Assembly: GCF_023715745.1 (NCBI RefSeq)
Contig: NZ_JAMBOV010000001.1
Location: 496,001 to 560,000 of the forward strand
Source: Microbacterium oleivorans
Lineage (GTDB): Bacteria > Actinomycetota > Actinomycetes > Actinomycetales > Microbacteriaceae
Reading direction: 5' to 3'
Length of the DNA stretch: 64,000 bases
The notes under the pieces were generated by a model. It was given only the letters and a program-made list of their open reading frames with translations, ran no database searches and was not told the origin of the DNA. The position numbers and the translations under genes are program-made. This document shows positions 8,234 to 16,127 of the stretch, in pieces (the first letter of the stretch is position 1; the number at the start of each line of letters is the position of its first letter).

Positions 8234-8938
8234 GTGAGCAGCCAGACCCCCCGACGCCGGCCGACGCCCGCCGTGTACCGGCGCCGCCGGCTCGCCGTGG
8301 TGCTGCTCGCCCTGCTGATCGTCGGCGGAATCGTCGCGGTCGTCGCCTGGCAGCCCTGGCGGGCGTCGGCGGATGCTGCGCGGCAGCCGACGAGCGCCGC
8401 ACCGGCATCCTCCACCCCCGCGACCAGCGCGGCACCGACCCCGAGCGGTTCCCCCACGCCCGCGGCGACACCGAGCCCGCGCGTCACCTCGTCCGCGGAC
8501 GGCGACACCGGAGCGCCCGCGGACGACGAGCCCACGCCGGAGGCCTGCACGACCGGCGACGTCACGGTGACCGCCGTCGTCGACAAGAGCTCGTACGGCA
8601 CCGGAGAGTTGCCGCAGCTGTCCATCCGACTCGTCAACGACACCGAGCTGCCGTGCCTGATCAACGTCGGGACGGCGGCTCAGACCTTCGAGATCACGAG
8701 CGGGAGCGACACGTGGTGGCGGTCGACCGACTGTCAGACCGAGCCGAGCGATCAGGTCGTCCAGTTGGATGCCGGCCAGACGGTCACGAGCGCGGCGCCT
8801 CTGGTCTGGGATCGCACGCGATCGTCGGTCGACACCTGCGACGACGACCGGCAGAAGGCTCTTCCCGGCTGGTACAACCTCTCGGTCTCGATCGGCGGCA
8901 TCGGGTCCGTCGAGCCCGCCTCGTTCACCATCAGGTGA
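8234..8938 (+). CDS. Membrane-anchored secreted protein of unknown function
   Basis: 234 residues. A basic N-terminus precedes one membrane helix at about residues 19-38 (LAVVLLALLIVGGIVAVV). Then comes a long Ala/Ser/Thr/Pro-rich linker to about residue 100, and an extracytoplasmic domain of about 130 residues that looks all-beta (VTVTAVVDKSSYGTGELPQL...). The external domain has several cysteines (ACTTGD, LPCLIN, STDCQTE, DTCDDD), which could form two disulfides. No enzyme motif is visible, and it may be a binding or structural surface domain. The GTG start is set by the leaderless promoter geometry. The coding frame ends cleanly before a non-coding gap. Confidence 0.82.
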   Translation: MSSQTPRRRPTPAVYRRRRLAVVLLALLIVGGIVAVVAWQPWRASADAARQPTSAAPASSTPATSAAPTPSGSPTPAATPSPRVTSSADGDTGAPADDEPTPEACTTGDVTVTAVVDKSSYGTGELPQLSIRLVNDTELPCLINVGTAAQTFEITSGSDTWWRSTDCQTEPSDQVVQLDAGQTVTSAAPLVWDRTRSSVDTCDDDRQKALPGWYNLSVSIGGIGSVEPASFTIR

Positions 8939-9038
8939 CGCTCGGAGCCTCCGCTCACGAGACATTCTGAGAGGATTCTCATGTTCTCGCCGGGTGCACC
9001 CCTGTCGCCGCTCTGTGGTCGCCGCGTAGCCTGAGGGC

Positions 9039-9182
9039 AGCTCCCGGCGGCATTCCCCGTTGTCCCCAGCAACGGAGTCACACCGACCCCCAGAGGTGTG
9101 GCGATCGGATCCCCCCCGCCGCCGGTGAGTGATGGGCCCTCTCGACTTCTCCAGTCCCCAATGGGGAGTTCGAGGGGGCCCC
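9039..9182 (+). ncRNA. Candidate small RNA with C-rich hairpin loops (6C-like)
   Basis: This fills the 289-base gap between two genes. A -10 box TAGCCT at 9027-9032 would start transcription near 9039. Two hairpins follow: CCGTTG/CAACGG (9057-9062 with 9070-9075, loop TCCCCAG) and CACACC/GGTGTG (9079-9084 with 9095-9100, loop GACCCCCAGA). A run of seven C comes next, then a large hairpin at 9134-9182 (GGGCCC at both ends, inner CCCC/GGGG) that could terminate transcription, although it lacks a T run. Paired hairpins with C-rich loops are the hallmark of the actinobacterial 6C RNA family. The match is structural, by eye, and the loops have fewer than six C. Confidence 0.42.
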
Positions 9183-9215
9183 CTTACGTTCTCACGACAG
9201 CGGCGCGAGCCGCCG

Positions 9216-9221
9216 TAGGCT
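9216..9221 (+). promoter_or_regulatory. -10 box TAGGCT of a probably leaderless gene
   Basis: TAGGCT is followed by GAGGGG and the ATG at 9228. The GAGGGG directly abuts the start codon and is too close to act as a normal Shine-Dalgarno sequence. Confidence 0.55.
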
Positions 9222-9227
9222 GAGGGG

Positions 9228-9629
9228 ATGGCCGGGAAGAAGCGCGACAAGAAGCCGCTCGAGTTCCGCAACACGCAACTCGCTGACGCGCTCCAGACGC
9301 AGGACATGGCGGCGGTCGCCTTCGCGCTCCGCCACGGCCCCACAGTCGTGCCGCTGCTGCGCCCCGGTGCGCGGGACGACCCTCGCGATGCCGGTGAGGT
9401 GTGGACGTACCGCGACCCCGCGACGGGCGACGTCGCGCTGCTGCTCTTCAGCGATGCCGCGAACAAGCCCGCATCCCTCCCGCCCGGTGTCGGCCTGCAG
9501 TCCCCGGCGTGGCTCCGGGCCTTCCTCAGCACCCACGGTGAGGAGATCACGACCGTGTTCTTCGACATCGCCGGGCCGCATCCGATGCAGGCCGCCCCGG
9601 CCGACCTGATCGCCGCCCTCGAGGCCTGA
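9228..9629 (+). CDS. Hypothetical SseB-like protein
   Basis: 133 residues, soluble and without a signal peptide. After a basic start (MAGKKRDKKPLEF) the sequence contains a domain reminiscent of the SseB N-terminal fold: WTYRDPATGDVALLLFSDAANKP, then WLRAFLSTHGEEITTVFFD. SseB-like proteins in Gram-positives are mostly uncharacterised, so no function is proposed. The gene converges with radA, leaving five bases between the two stop codons. The start is fixed by the leaderless promoter box. Confidence 0.75.
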   Translation: MAGKKRDKKPLEFRNTQLADALQTQDMAAVAFALRHGPTVVPLLRPGARDDPRDAGEVWTYRDPATGDVALLLFSDAANKPASLPPGVGLQSPAWLRAFLSTHGEEITTVFFDIAGPHPMQAAPADLIAALEA

Positions 9630-9634
9630 CCGGC

Positions 9635-10993
9635 TCAGAAGTCGGGGCGATCGTCCGGTCGCGGTGCGTGATGACGCGCACGCTGAGCGAGGGCGTCGCG
9701 CAGCGTGCCGGCACCGGCGTCGATGACGGCGCGATACCCCAGGCGGGCGGCTTCGGAGCGTCGCTGGTCGTGCTGCGTCACCCGCCGGATCTCACCCGAC
9801 AGACTGAGCTCGCCGATCGCTGCGAGCTTCGCGGGGTTCGGTCGCTCGGTGGCGGCGCTCGCGATGGCGAGCGCGATCGCGAGGTCGGCGGCCGGTTCGG
9901 TCAGTCGCACGCCGCCCACCGTGGAGACGTAGACGTCCTGGTCGGACAGCTTGATGCCCGCCCGCTTCTCGAGGACGGCGAGCACCATCGCGACGCGGGC
10001 GCCGTCGACGCCGCTGACGATGCGGCGGGGATTCGGGGCCGACGTGTGGAGCGTCAGCGCCTGGACCTCGACCGGCAGCGCGCGACGCCCCTCGAGGGCG
10101 ACCGTCACGCACGTGCCCGGTTCGCTGGGGCGGTTGCTGAGGAACAGCGCGCTCGGGTCGGGGACCTCGGCGATGCCGTCGCCGGCCATGTCGAAGCACC
10201 CGACCTCGTCGGTCGCGCCGAAGCGGTTCTTGAGCGCCCGCACGAACCGCAGCGAGGTCTGCCGGTCGCCTTCGAAGTGGCAGACGACATCGACGAGGTG
10301 CTCGAGGATGCGCGGTCCCGCGACCTGGCCGTCCTTGGTCACGTGGCCGACGAGCACGACGGGAAGATCGCGTTCCTTCGCGACGCGGATGAGGGTGGAC
10401 GCAACCTCTCGCACCTGACTCGGCTGACCGGCGGCCCCGTCGATGAGACTCGATGAGACGGTCTGCACCGAGTCGACGATGAGGAGGTCGGGCCGCACGT
10501 CGTCGACGTGGCCGAGGGTGGTGGCGAGGTCGGTCTCGCTCGCGAGATAGAGCTCGTCGTGGAGGGCGCCCGTGCGTTCCGCCCGCAGGCGGACCTGGCT
10601 CAGCGACTCCTCGGCGCTGACGTAGAGCACGCGCCGCCCGGCGCGGGCGCTCTGCGCGGCGACCTCGAGGAGCAGCGTGGACTTGCCGACGCCCGGCTCG
10701 CCCGACAGCAGGATCGCGGCCCCCGGCACGATGCCGCCGCCCAGCACGCGGTCGAACTCGCCGACGCCGCTCGTTCGGCGCGGCGTCTCGCGTGTGTCGA
10801 TCTGCGTGATCGGACGGGCACTGCGTGTCGGTGTGACGGGGGTGACGGATGCCGTGATCCCGGTCTGCGCCGATGCTTCGACCACGGTGCCCCACTGCTG
10901 GCACTCGCCGCACCGGCCGACCCATTTGGCCGTCGTCCATCCGCACTCGGTGCAGCGGAACGCTGCGGACGGGGCGGGACGTCGTGGAGCCAT
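9635..10993 (-). CDS. radA: DNA repair protein RadA (Sms)
   Basis: 452 residues. The N-terminal four-cysteine zinc finger is CTECGWTTAKWVGRCGEC. The RecA-like ATPase follows, with Walker A GEPGVGKST and Walker B LLIVDSVQT, plus the RadA-specific KNRFG motif (ALKNRFGATDE). The C-terminal Lon-protease-like domain begins around residue 300 and contains IGELSLSGEIRRV. RadA is a branch-migration helicase in homologous recombination. It looks like a leaderless single gene: the start ATG at 10993 is preceded by TAGCCT six bases upstream. The divergent neighbour is a hydrolase gene. Confidence 0.97.
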   Translation of the reverse strand: MAPRRPAPSAAFRCTECGWTTAKWVGRCGECQQWGTVVEASAQTGITASVTPVTPTRSARPITQIDTRETPRRTSGVGEFDRVLGGGIVPGAAILLSGEPGVGKSTLLLEVAAQSARAGRRVLYVSAEESLSQVRLRAERTGALHDELYLASETDLATTLGHVDDVRPDLLIVDSVQTVSSSLIDGAAGQPSQVREVASTLIRVAKERDLPVVLVGHVTKDGQVAGPRILEHLVDVVCHFEGDRQTSLRFVRALKNRFGATDEVGCFDMAGDGIAEVPDPSALFLSNRPSEPGTCVTVALEGRRALPVEVQALTLHTSAPNPRRIVSGVDGARVAMVLAVLEKRAGIKLSDQDVYVSTVGGVRLTEPAADLAIALAIASAATERPNPAKLAAIGELSLSGEIRRVTQHDQRRSEAARLGYRAVIDAGAGTLRDALAQRARHHAPRPDDRPDF

Positions 10994-10999
10994 GCGTTC

Positions 11000-11005
11000 A
11001 GGCTA
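11000..11005 (-). promoter_or_regulatory. -10 box TAGCCT for radA (leaderless)
   Basis: Read on the minus strand, TAGCCT is followed by GAACGC and the radA ATG at 10993. Confidence 0.6.
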
Positions 11006-11062
11006 ACCGCGGCATCCGACATTGATCGGCCCTCCAGAACCTGGTCTGGATTCCCCACCGGA

Positions 11063-11082
11063 GTATGCAATATATTGCGTAT
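11063..11082. promoter_or_regulatory. AT-rich near-perfect palindrome, probable operator
   Basis: GTATGCAATATATTGCGTAT is a 20-base near-palindrome with a perfect GCAATATATTGC core (11067-11078). It stands out in a very GC-rich intergenic region and contains a possible -10 box (TATATT). It lies about 60 bases before the hydrolase start, as expected of a repressor site of the TetR, MarR or GntR kind. No regulator gene is adjacent. Confidence 0.6.
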
Positions 11083-11143
11083 CACAGCAGTTACACGTCA
11101 CATCATCCCGGCTCCCCGGAGCCCCTCCAGAGAGAAGAAGGCC

Positions 11144-11842
11144 ATGACCACTGCAGACCGCATCACCAACGTCGTCCTCGTCCACGGCGCATTCGCCGAC
11201 GGAGCCGGATGGCGCCGCGTCTACGACCTGCTCACCGCGCGCGGCTACCGCGTGTCGATCGTGCAGAATCCGCTCACCTCGCTCGACGCGGACGTAGCCG
11301 CGACGACCCGCGTTCTCGACCAGCAGGACGGCCCCGTGGTCCTCGTCGGACACTCGTGGGGCGGCACCGTCATCACGCAGGCGGGAACGCACGAGAAGGT
11401 CGCCGCCCTGGTTTACGTCTCGGCGCTGATCCCCGACGCCGGTGAGACCTCGGCGCAGCAGTACGAGGGCTTCGCGGCCACCCCCGAGTTCGTCATCGAC
11501 GTGCGCGAAGGCGGCTACGGCTTCCTCGCCCGCGACCACTTCCGGGCGGGCTTCGCCGCCGACATCGACGAGGCGGATGCCGCGTTCCTCGCCGACAGCC
11601 AGGTGCCGGTCAACATGTCGGTCTTCGGTGAGGCCGTCACCACCGCCGCCTGGCGCGACACGCCGAGCTGGGCCGTCATCGCCACGGAGGACAAGGCCTT
11701 CGACCAGGCCATGCTGCAGCACATGGCCTCACGCGTCGGCGCGAAGATCACGAACGTCCCCGGGAGCCACGCGCTGTTCATCTCCCAGGCCGAGACGGTC
11801 GCGAACGTCATCGAGGACGCCGCGGCGAGCGCCGGGCGCTGA
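11144..11842 (+). CDS. Alpha/beta hydrolase
   Basis: 232 residues, one alpha/beta-hydrolase domain. The oxyanion strand LVHGAFADG appears near residue 13, the nucleophile elbow is GHSWGG, and the C-terminal histidine is probably in GSHALFIS. The likely catalytic acid follows VIATEDKAFD. This small, lid-poor type resembles plant-type esterase/hydroxynitrile-lyase relatives common in soil bacteria; the substrate is unknown. AGAGAAGAAGG precedes the ATG at 11144, and a longer open frame upstream is not coding. The AT-rich palindrome upstream suggests inducible control. The TRIC channel gene follows after 28 bases and may be co-transcribed. Confidence 0.88.
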   Translation: MTTADRITNVVLVHGAFADGAGWRRVYDLLTARGYRVSIVQNPLTSLDADVAATTRVLDQQDGPVVLVGHSWGGTVITQAGTHEKVAALVYVSALIPDAGETSAQQYEGFAATPEFVIDVREGGYGFLARDHFRAGFAADIDEADAAFLADSQVPVNMSVFGEAVTTAAWRDTPSWAVIATEDKAFDQAMLQHMASRVGAKITNVPGSHALFISQAETVANVIEDAAASAGR

Positions 11843-11870
11843 GACGAAGTCGACGACGAGGAGTGGCGAC

Positions 11871-12515
11871 ATGAGCCCGTTCGCCGTCCCGCTCTGGGCC
11901 GAGTTGCTGGCCGCGGGGCTGGGCGGCGTGCAGGGCGCGGTCCTCGCGGCGGAGCATCGTCATCAGCGCATCGACCTGCTCGGGGTGCTCGTGATCGGGC
12001 TGCTCGTCGCTCTCGGCGGCAGTCTGCTGCGCGACGTCGTGCTGAATCAGCCGCCTGTCGTGATCTGGGAGAACTGGTATCTGCTGGTCGCGGCGGCCGG
12101 TGCGCTCGTCGGCATGGTCGTGCAGCCGCTCCTGTCGCGTGTGGTGTGGCCGCTCGTGGTCCTCGACGCGATCGTCATGGGCATGTTCGGCGCCATCGGT
12201 GCCTCCAAGGCGCTGTCCCTCGGCGTCGGGCCGGTGGGTGCGGTCGTGGTGGGGGTGATCGGCGCCATCGGCGGCGGCATCCTGCGCGACGTCGCCCTGA
12301 ACCTGCCCTTCTCATTCCTGCAGGTGAGCACGCTGTACGCGGTCGCCGCCGGCGCCGGGATCGTCGTGCTCGTGGTCCTCGACGCCCTCGCGGTGCCGAT
12401 CCTCATCGACGGGTTCGTCTGCATCGCCGTCACCACGGCCGTGCGCATCTCGGCGGTCGTGTTCGACTGGACCTTCCCCGAGCAGATCTCGTTCCGCCGC
12501 GCGCGACGGGCGTGA
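11871..12515 (+). CDS. TRIC-type cation channel family protein (YicG/YadS)
   Basis: 214 residues with about seven membrane helices. The internal duplication typical of the family is visible: GGSLLRDVVLN in the first half and GGGILRDVALN in the second, each a GGxxRD motif. Bacterial members form trimeric channels for monovalent cations. GACGAGGAG lies 8-10 bases before the ATG at 11871. The short distance to the hydrolase gene suggests one transcript, but no functional link is obvious. It converges with the lactate dehydrogenase gene. Confidence 0.9.
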   Translation: MSPFAVPLWAELLAAGLGGVQGAVLAAEHRHQRIDLLGVLVIGLLVALGGSLLRDVVLNQPPVVIWENWYLLVAAAGALVGMVVQPLLSRVVWPLVVLDAIVMGMFGAIGASKALSLGVGPVGAVVVGVIGAIGGGILRDVALNLPFSFLQVSTLYAVAAGAGIVVLVVLDALAVPILIDGFVCIAVTTAVRISAVVFDWTFPEQISFRRARRA

Positions 12516-12520
12516 TCCGC

Positions 12521-13474
12521 TCAGCGCAGGGAGGTCGCGACAGTCCGGAGGGCGTCCGCGGAGCGGTGCAGAAGGGCCAGCTCGCCCTCTGAGAACGAGG
12601 TCTCGAGGATCGGCCGGGCACCTGCGCTGCTCACCACGGACGGCACGGAAAGGGCGACCCCGTCGACGCCCTGGAAGTCGCTCAGCACCGTCGAGACCGG
12701 CATGACGACGTGCTGGTCACCGAGGATGGCCTCGACGATGCGGGCGCTCGAGAGCCCGATCGCGTAGTTCGTCGCGCCCTTCCCCTGGATGACCTTGTAC
12801 GCAGCATCCCGCACCTCGACGGCGATGGCGTCGAGCTCGTCGGCGGTGAAGCGCGGCTGGCCGTCGGGTGGCTGCCAGTCCAGGATCGGGACGGTGCCGA
12901 TCGTCGCCCGCGACCAGTGCGGGAACTCCGTGTCGCCGTGCTCGCCGACGATGTACGCGTGCACGCTCGAGGTCGACACCCCGGCGCGCTGGGCCAGCTT
13001 CCACCGCAGGCGTGACGTGTCGAGCACCGTCCCCGAGGCGAAGATCCGCTCCGGCGGCAGCCCCGTGACCTCCTGACCGATGACGGTGAGCACGTCGCAC
13101 GGATTGGTGACGATGACGTAGACGGCGTTGGGTGCGACCTCGAGCAGTTGCGGCAGCATCCGTCGCAGGATGCCGGCGTTGACACCGGCGAGCTCGGTGC
13201 GGGTCTGGCCCGGGTTCTGCTTGGCACCGGCGGTGATCACGACGACGTGCGATCCGGCGGCGACGGAGACGTCGGCACCGCCCGAGATGTCACTCGACCC
13301 GGTGAACTGGGCGCCGTGGGCGAGGTCGAGGACCTCGGCCTCCACCTTCTCCGCGGCGATGTCGTAGAGGGCGACGTGCCGCGCCGATCCCCGGATCAGG
13401 GCGGCGTAGGCGACGCTCGATCCGACGGCCCCCGCGCCGACGACCGTGAGTTTCGAGTTCTCGATGACGCTCAT
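12521..13474 (-). CDS. ldh: L-lactate dehydrogenase
   Basis: 317 residues, the usual length. The N-terminal Rossmann motif is VGAGAVGSS with NAD-selecting Asp in ALYDIA. The substrate loop contains KQNPGQTR. The Asn/Arg pair is seen in VTNPCDV and TSRLRWKL, and the catalytic His in GEHGDTEF. The Gln in the specificity loop (Gln before TR) fits lactate rather than malate dehydrogenase. The start is the ATG at 13474; no Shine-Dalgarno is evident, and CACACT six bases upstream resembles a weak leaderless -10 box. It reduces pyruvate to L-lactate with NADH. Confidence 0.95.
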   Translation of the reverse strand: MSVIENSKLTVVGAGAVGSSVAYAALIRGSARHVALYDIAAEKVEAEVLDLAHGAQFTGSSDISGGADVSVAAGSHVVVITAGAKQNPGQTRTELAGVNAGILRRMLPQLLEVAPNAVYVIVTNPCDVLTVIGQEVTGLPPERIFASGTVLDTSRLRWKLAQRAGVSTSSVHAYIVGEHGDTEFPHWSRATIGTVPILDWQPPDGQPRFTADELDAIAVEVRDAAYKVIQGKGATNYAIGLSSARIVEAILGDQHVVMPVSTVLSDFQGVDGVALSVPSVVSSAGARPILETSFSEGELALLHRSADALRTVATSLR

Positions 13475-13527
13475 AGGGCCAGTGTGGCAGTCGCTGCTCG
13501 GGGGTGGCCCGGATCGGGCCGTGGAAA

Positions 13528-14907
13528 TCAGGCCGGTGGTGCGTCGGTGGGAACGGGCCTGCGGATGCCGAGGAACGACACGACCCCGCCGGCGGCCATG
13601 AGGATCGCGGTGACCCACGCCGAGCGGTGGAATCCGTCGAGGTCGAGCGAGCCGCCGATGATGACGGCCAGGATGGCGATGACGACGAGGCCGGCGATGC
13701 GGGAGACCGCGTTGTTGGTCGCCGAGGCGATGCCCGAGCGCTCGCCGCCGATCGCGCCGAGGATCGTCGAGGTCAGTGGCGACACCGTGACGCCGAGTCC
13801 CAGGCCGAACACGACGAGTCCCGGCAGCACCTGCGTCCAGTAGTCGAAGTCCTCTCCGACGGCGAGGAGCATCAGAGACCCGACCGCCATCACGAGCGGT
13901 CCGACGGTCATGAACAGGCGCGGTCCGAACCGGCCCACCCACCCGCCGACCACCGAGCTGAGCGCGATGAGCGCGGCGGTGGTGGGCAGGCTCGCCAGTC
14001 CCGCGAGGGTCGCGCTGAGCCCGGCGCCCTGCTGCAGGTAGACGCCGACGACGAAGCCGTTGAGCGTGAGCGCGGCGTAGATGAAGAGGGTCGCGAGGTT
14101 GCCGGTCCAGAAGTTCCGCACCCGGAAGATGCCGAGCGGCAGGATGGGCGACGGGACGGTCCGTTGCCGCAGGAGGAACGCGGTGAACATGAGGATGCCG
14201 GCGACCAGCGGCATCCAGATCGCCGTATGGCCCCACCCGAGATTCGGCTGCTCGATCAAGGCGAACACCACGCCGCCGAGCCCGAGTGTGCACAGCGCCG
14301 CGCTCACGAGGTCGAGGTGCGCGTCGTCGCGGCGGTGGTCGACGTGGCCGAGGCGGGCGAGCAGCACGAAGGTGACGGCGATCGGGATGATCTGCACGAG
14401 GAAGGCGAACCGCCACGACAGCAGGTCGACGAAGAGTCCGCCGAGGAGGGGGCCGGCGAGGTTGGCGGCGGTCGTCCACGCCGTCCATTGACCGATCGCC
14501 TTCGCCTGGGCGGGGCCGCTCAGGAGGGAGGTGACGAGCGCGAGCGAGCTCGGAACGAGGAAGGCGCCGGCGGCGCCCTGCAGCGCCCGCGCGATGATGA
14601 GGACGACCGGGTCGGGGGCGAGGCCGACGCCGATCGAGGCGATCCCGAAGCCGATGAGTCCGATGCGCAGAACCAGCACGCGGCCGAAGGCATCGCTGAC
14701 CGAGCCGGCGAAGAGGATGAGGGAGCTCAGGGTGAGGAGGTAGGCATCCACCGTCCACTGCTGCGTCGACAGGCCGCCGCCGAGCTCCTCGCCGATCGCG
14801 GGCAGGGCGACGTTGACGACGGTGCCGTCGAGGAAGGCGACTGCCGACGCGAGCGCCGCGATCGCGACGATGAGTCCGAATCGCGGGGTCGTCGTCGGGG
14901 CGCTCAC
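13528..14907 (-). CDS. MFS transporter, DHA2 (QacA/EmrB) drug-efflux family
   Basis: 459 residues with about fourteen membrane helices. Family motifs include LDGTVVNVALPAIGEELG in helix 1 (motif D1), DAFGRVLVLRIGL after helix 2 (motif A) and a motif C-like region with Gly/Pro residues in helix 5. The DHA2 family exports drugs or toxic organics in exchange for protons. The GTG start at 14907 is supported by TACGGT at 14914-14919, six bases upstream. No regulator is adjacent, so the inducer and substrate cannot be guessed. Confidence 0.92.
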   Translation of the reverse strand: MSAPTTTPRFGLIVAIAALASAVAFLDGTVVNVALPAIGEELGGGLSTQQWTVDAYLLTLSSLILFAGSVSDAFGRVLVLRIGLIGFGIASIGVGLAPDPVVLIIARALQGAAGAFLVPSSLALVTSLLSGPAQAKAIGQWTAWTTAANLAGPLLGGLFVDLLSWRFAFLVQIIPIAVTFVLLARLGHVDHRRDDAHLDLVSAALCTLGLGGVVFALIEQPNLGWGHTAIWMPLVAGILMFTAFLLRQRTVPSPILPLGIFRVRNFWTGNLATLFIYAALTLNGFVVGVYLQQGAGLSATLAGLASLPTTAALIALSSVVGGWVGRFGPRLFMTVGPLVMAVGSLMLLAVGEDFDYWTQVLPGLVVFGLGLGVTVSPLTSTILGAIGGERSGIASATNNAVSRIAGLVVIAILAVIIGGSLDLDGFHRSAWVTAILMAAGGVVSFLGIRRPVPTDAPPA

Positions 14908-14913
14908 AGCCTC

Positions 14914-14919
14914 ACCGTA
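14914..14919 (-). promoter_or_regulatory. -10 box TACGGT for the DHA2 transporter (leaderless)
   Basis: On the minus strand TACGGT is followed by GAGGCT and the GTG start at 14907. Confidence 0.5.
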
Positions 14920-14951
14920 GACCCGTCCGGGGGAGCACGGTCGCGGCCGAG

Positions 14952-15000
14952 CCGACGCGAACGGCGCTCATTCCGCCGACGGGACGACAGTTCGCGTCGG
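14952..15000. repeat. Inverted repeat CCGACGCGAAC / GTTCGCGTCGG
   Basis: Perfect 11-base arms (14952-14962 and 14990-15000) around a 27-base loop, at the 3' end of the DUF429 gene. It is a likely stem-loop terminator or processing site. The same arm sequence recurs alone at 36167-36177, and a related, longer hairpin lies at 28275-28323. Confidence 0.6.
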
Positions 15001-15738
15001 GTGGAGGTCGGCGAGGGGGCCGGCGGGGAGGGTGATCCAGCCCTCACGGCGGGCGCGGTCGGCGTGCGCGGGTGGGAGCGGATGCGTCGCACGAAGCGCG
15101 TGCGCCCGGGCGATGAGCGCGGCGACCACGGCGTCGAACGGGTCGTCCGATGCCTCCATCAGCCCGCGCTGCTCGGCAGAGACGGTGAGCCACGGCGCCG
15201 CGGCGAGGAGGTTCGCGGTCGCGGCGACGCGGGCCGCGGCATCCCCCTTGTAGCCGGTCACGTCGATGCGCCAGGTGCGGAGGGCGGCGGCGGGATAGAC
15301 CTCGACGAGCCGTCCTGAGGCGCCGGATCGGTCGACGGAGTCGCCGGCGTCGGCGAAGCAGGCGAGGAGGTCGGCGCAGCGCATCGCGGTGAGGCCGAGT
15401 CGATCGGTCGAGACGCTGAGCGGCAGTCGCCCGGTGAGGGTCTGGATCACGCGGTCGGTCTCGCGGTAGGCGAGACGCCGGCGTCCTGCGATGCCGCGGA
15501 GGTCCGGATGCGGGGCGTCGCCGCGCGCGTGCGCGGCGACGTATGCGACGAACTCGTCCGGCCATCCGAAGGCGCAATCAATGCCGACCGTCGCGGAATC
15601 CCGCGCCAGGCGCACGACGTCGGCATCGTCCGCACCGAGCCGGAGCTCGCGGAGCTCCGCGCCCTCCGCGTGCCATGCGAGGACGGCGACCGCCGTGCGG
15701 CCCGGCTGCGCCGCGAGGTCGACTCCCGTGGTGATCAC
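14968..15738 (-). CDS. DUF429 family protein
   Basis: 256 residues. The N-terminus TTGVDLAAQPGRTAVAVL and the block VGIDCAFGWPDEFVAYV are the paired acidic strands of the RNase H-like DUF429 fold. Later come YRETDRVIQTLTG and the conserved end segment DDPFDAVVAALIAR. The family is predicted, not shown, to have nuclease-like activity. It appears to be a leaderless single gene with a GTG start at 15738. The last codons lie within the right arm of an inverted repeat. Confidence 0.85.
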   Translation of the reverse strand: MITTGVDLAAQPGRTAVAVLAWHAEGAELRELRLGADDADVVRLARDSATVGIDCAFGWPDEFVAYVAAHARGDAPHPDLRGIAGRRRLAYRETDRVIQTLTGRLPLSVSTDRLGLTAMRCADLLACFADAGDSVDRSGASGRLVEVYPAAALRTWRIDVTGYKGDAAARVAATANLLAAAPWLTVSAEQRGLMEASDDPFDAVVAALIARAHALRATHPLPPAHADRARREGWITLPAGPLADLHPTRTVVPSAE

Positions 15739-15744
15739 ACGCCG

Positions 15745-15750
15745 ACGCTA
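15745..15750 (-). promoter_or_regulatory. -10 box TAGCGT for the DUF429 gene (leaderless)
   Basis: On the minus strand TAGCGT is followed by CGGCGT and the GTG at 15738. Confidence 0.55.
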
Positions 15751-15875
15751 CGCCGGTCGTTCGCCGACGCGCATCGCGTGGCCGCAGACGGCTGTCGACG
15801 CGTGCTCTGAGCGACGATCTGCGACGCCTCGGCAGGAGGAGAAGGCGCCGGTTCGCGGCATCCGCTCGCGTGTCG

Positions 15876-15881
15876 TAAGCT
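15876..15881 (+). promoter_or_regulatory. -10 box TAAGCT upstream of tRNA-Ser
   Basis: TAAGCT ends seven bases before the first base of the tRNA, so transcription could start almost at the mature 5' end. The -35 region is weak. Confidence 0.5.
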
Positions 15882-15888
15882 GGACGAC

Positions 15889-15979
15889 GGTGACGTGTCC
15901 GAGCGGCCGAAGGTGCAACTCTCGAAAAGTTGTGTAGGGTAACCCCCTACCGTGGGTTCAAATCCCACCGTCACCGCCA
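15889..15979 (+). tRNA. tRNA-Ser (anticodon CGA), CCA encoded
   Basis: Acceptor stem GGTGACG pairs with CGTCACC, with discriminator G and an encoded CCA at 15977-15979. The anticodon stem CAACT/AGTTG encloses the loop CTCGAAA, giving anticodon CGA, which reads UCG. A long class II variable arm (TGTAGGGTAACCCCCTACC region) and a T arm with GGTTCAAATCC are present. These are serine tRNA features. It is followed directly by a strong terminator, so it appears to be a single-gene unit. Confidence 0.97.
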
Positions 15980-15980
15980 G

Positions 15981-16007
15981 AAAAACCCCCGCGAGTCGGG
16001 GGTTTTT
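15981..16007 (+). terminator. Rho-independent terminator of tRNA-Ser
   Basis: AAAAACCCCCG, a short loop, then CGGGGGTTTTT: a perfect GC stem flanked by A and T runs, starting two bases after the tRNA. The A run also makes it usable from the opposite strand. Confidence 0.93.
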
Positions 16008-16127
16008 CCATTTCCAGGGCGAGTGCCCGCACCGCACATAGGATTTTCCTCAGATCGGTGAATGAGCGGTTAGTGCACCGTTCCTACCGTCGCCTCCGTG
16101 GCGCTCTCGGCGCCGAGGAGGAGAGAC

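Noticed and set aside
9134-9182. Stand-alone rho-independent terminator of the secreted-protein gene
   Set aside because: No T run follows on either side. It fits better as the last hairpin of the proposed small RNA, though a termination role is not excluded.
7589-9568. Upstream extension of the ATP-grasp frame to about 1,500 codons
   Set aside because: The extension runs opposite two real genes and the candidate small RNA and is low-complexity. A good ribosome-binding site and start lie at 7588.
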